This document shows, piece after piece, positions 43,526-43,532 of a DNA stretch of 43,532 nucleotides. The stretch's first letter is position 1. Each line of letters opens with the position of its first letter. This DNA comes from an uncultured Phycisphaerales bacterium. GTDB lineage: Bacteria; Planctomycetota; Phycisphaerae; Sedimentisphaerales; Anaerohalosphaeraceae. The DNA is taken from contig CALMLO010000050.1 in assembly GCA_937868095.1 (NCBI GenBank), forward strand, positions 1 to 43,532, read 5' to 3'. The translations under genes were made by a program, and so were the position numbers. The notes below the pieces were generated by a model. It saw only the letters and a list, made by a program, of their open reading frames with translations, was not told the DNA's origin and did no database searches.

Positions 43526-43532
43526 CCCTATA

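Overview
The window is most likely a chromosomal segment from a planctomycete of the class Phycisphaerae. This is an inference, not a database match. It rests on moderately high GC, large secreted proteins carrying GEVED-type modules and a short C-terminal dockerin-like repeat, a GH106-type rhamnosidase, a V/A-type ATPase operon, and an FtsK translocase. No rRNA, tRNA, CRISPR array or transposase was seen.

Layout. 1-764: no supported protein gene, but a leftward promoter and a nested terminator suggest a short leftward transcript. 765-4413: hypF-hypC-hypD, for NiFe-hydrogenase maturation. 4703-6948: a small membrane protein, a membrane-anchored C39-like peptidase and two uncharacterised proteins. 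6949-9776: a lipoprotein and an AlbA_2/Schlafen-type ATPase-like protein of lower GC on the minus strand, two plus-strand intervals that look like small structured RNAs with their own promoters and terminators, and a 67-residue protein. 9972-13849: queA, an alpha/beta hydrolase and enolase. 13940-16597: a membrane protein and a secreted GEVED/dockerin protein. 16800-21281: ftsK, then on the minus strand a ParA-type ATPase fused to an AMPK-beta-like glycogen-binding (CBM48) domain, and a small protein. 21335-22384: a secreted GH5 glycosidase. 22628-27390: a three-gene restriction-modification-like system made of two complementary methyltransferase subunits and a GIY-YIG/SF2 helicase. 27703-31808: cysC-cysD-cysN-cysQ for sulfate activation. 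31908-34280: priA. 34277-37564: GH106 on the minus strand. 37805-38497: a cytidylate-kinase-like protein. 38643-43525: V/A-type ATPase genes H-I-K-E-C-F, with A, B and D expected past the right edge.

How the genes fit together. The glycosidases and the dockerin protein suggest a polysaccharide degrader. The cys operon makes APS/PAPS with no reductase in view. The ATPase proteolipid keeps the residues that bind Na+ in the Enterococcus enzyme, so a sodium-coupled machine is predicted.

The most unusual items are the ParA-CBM48 fusion, the restriction-modification-like operon whose methyltransferase has an abruptly AT-rich specificity half, a CysN with a degenerate extra kinase-like domain, and several intergenic promoter-to-terminator units that may be unannotated RNAs.
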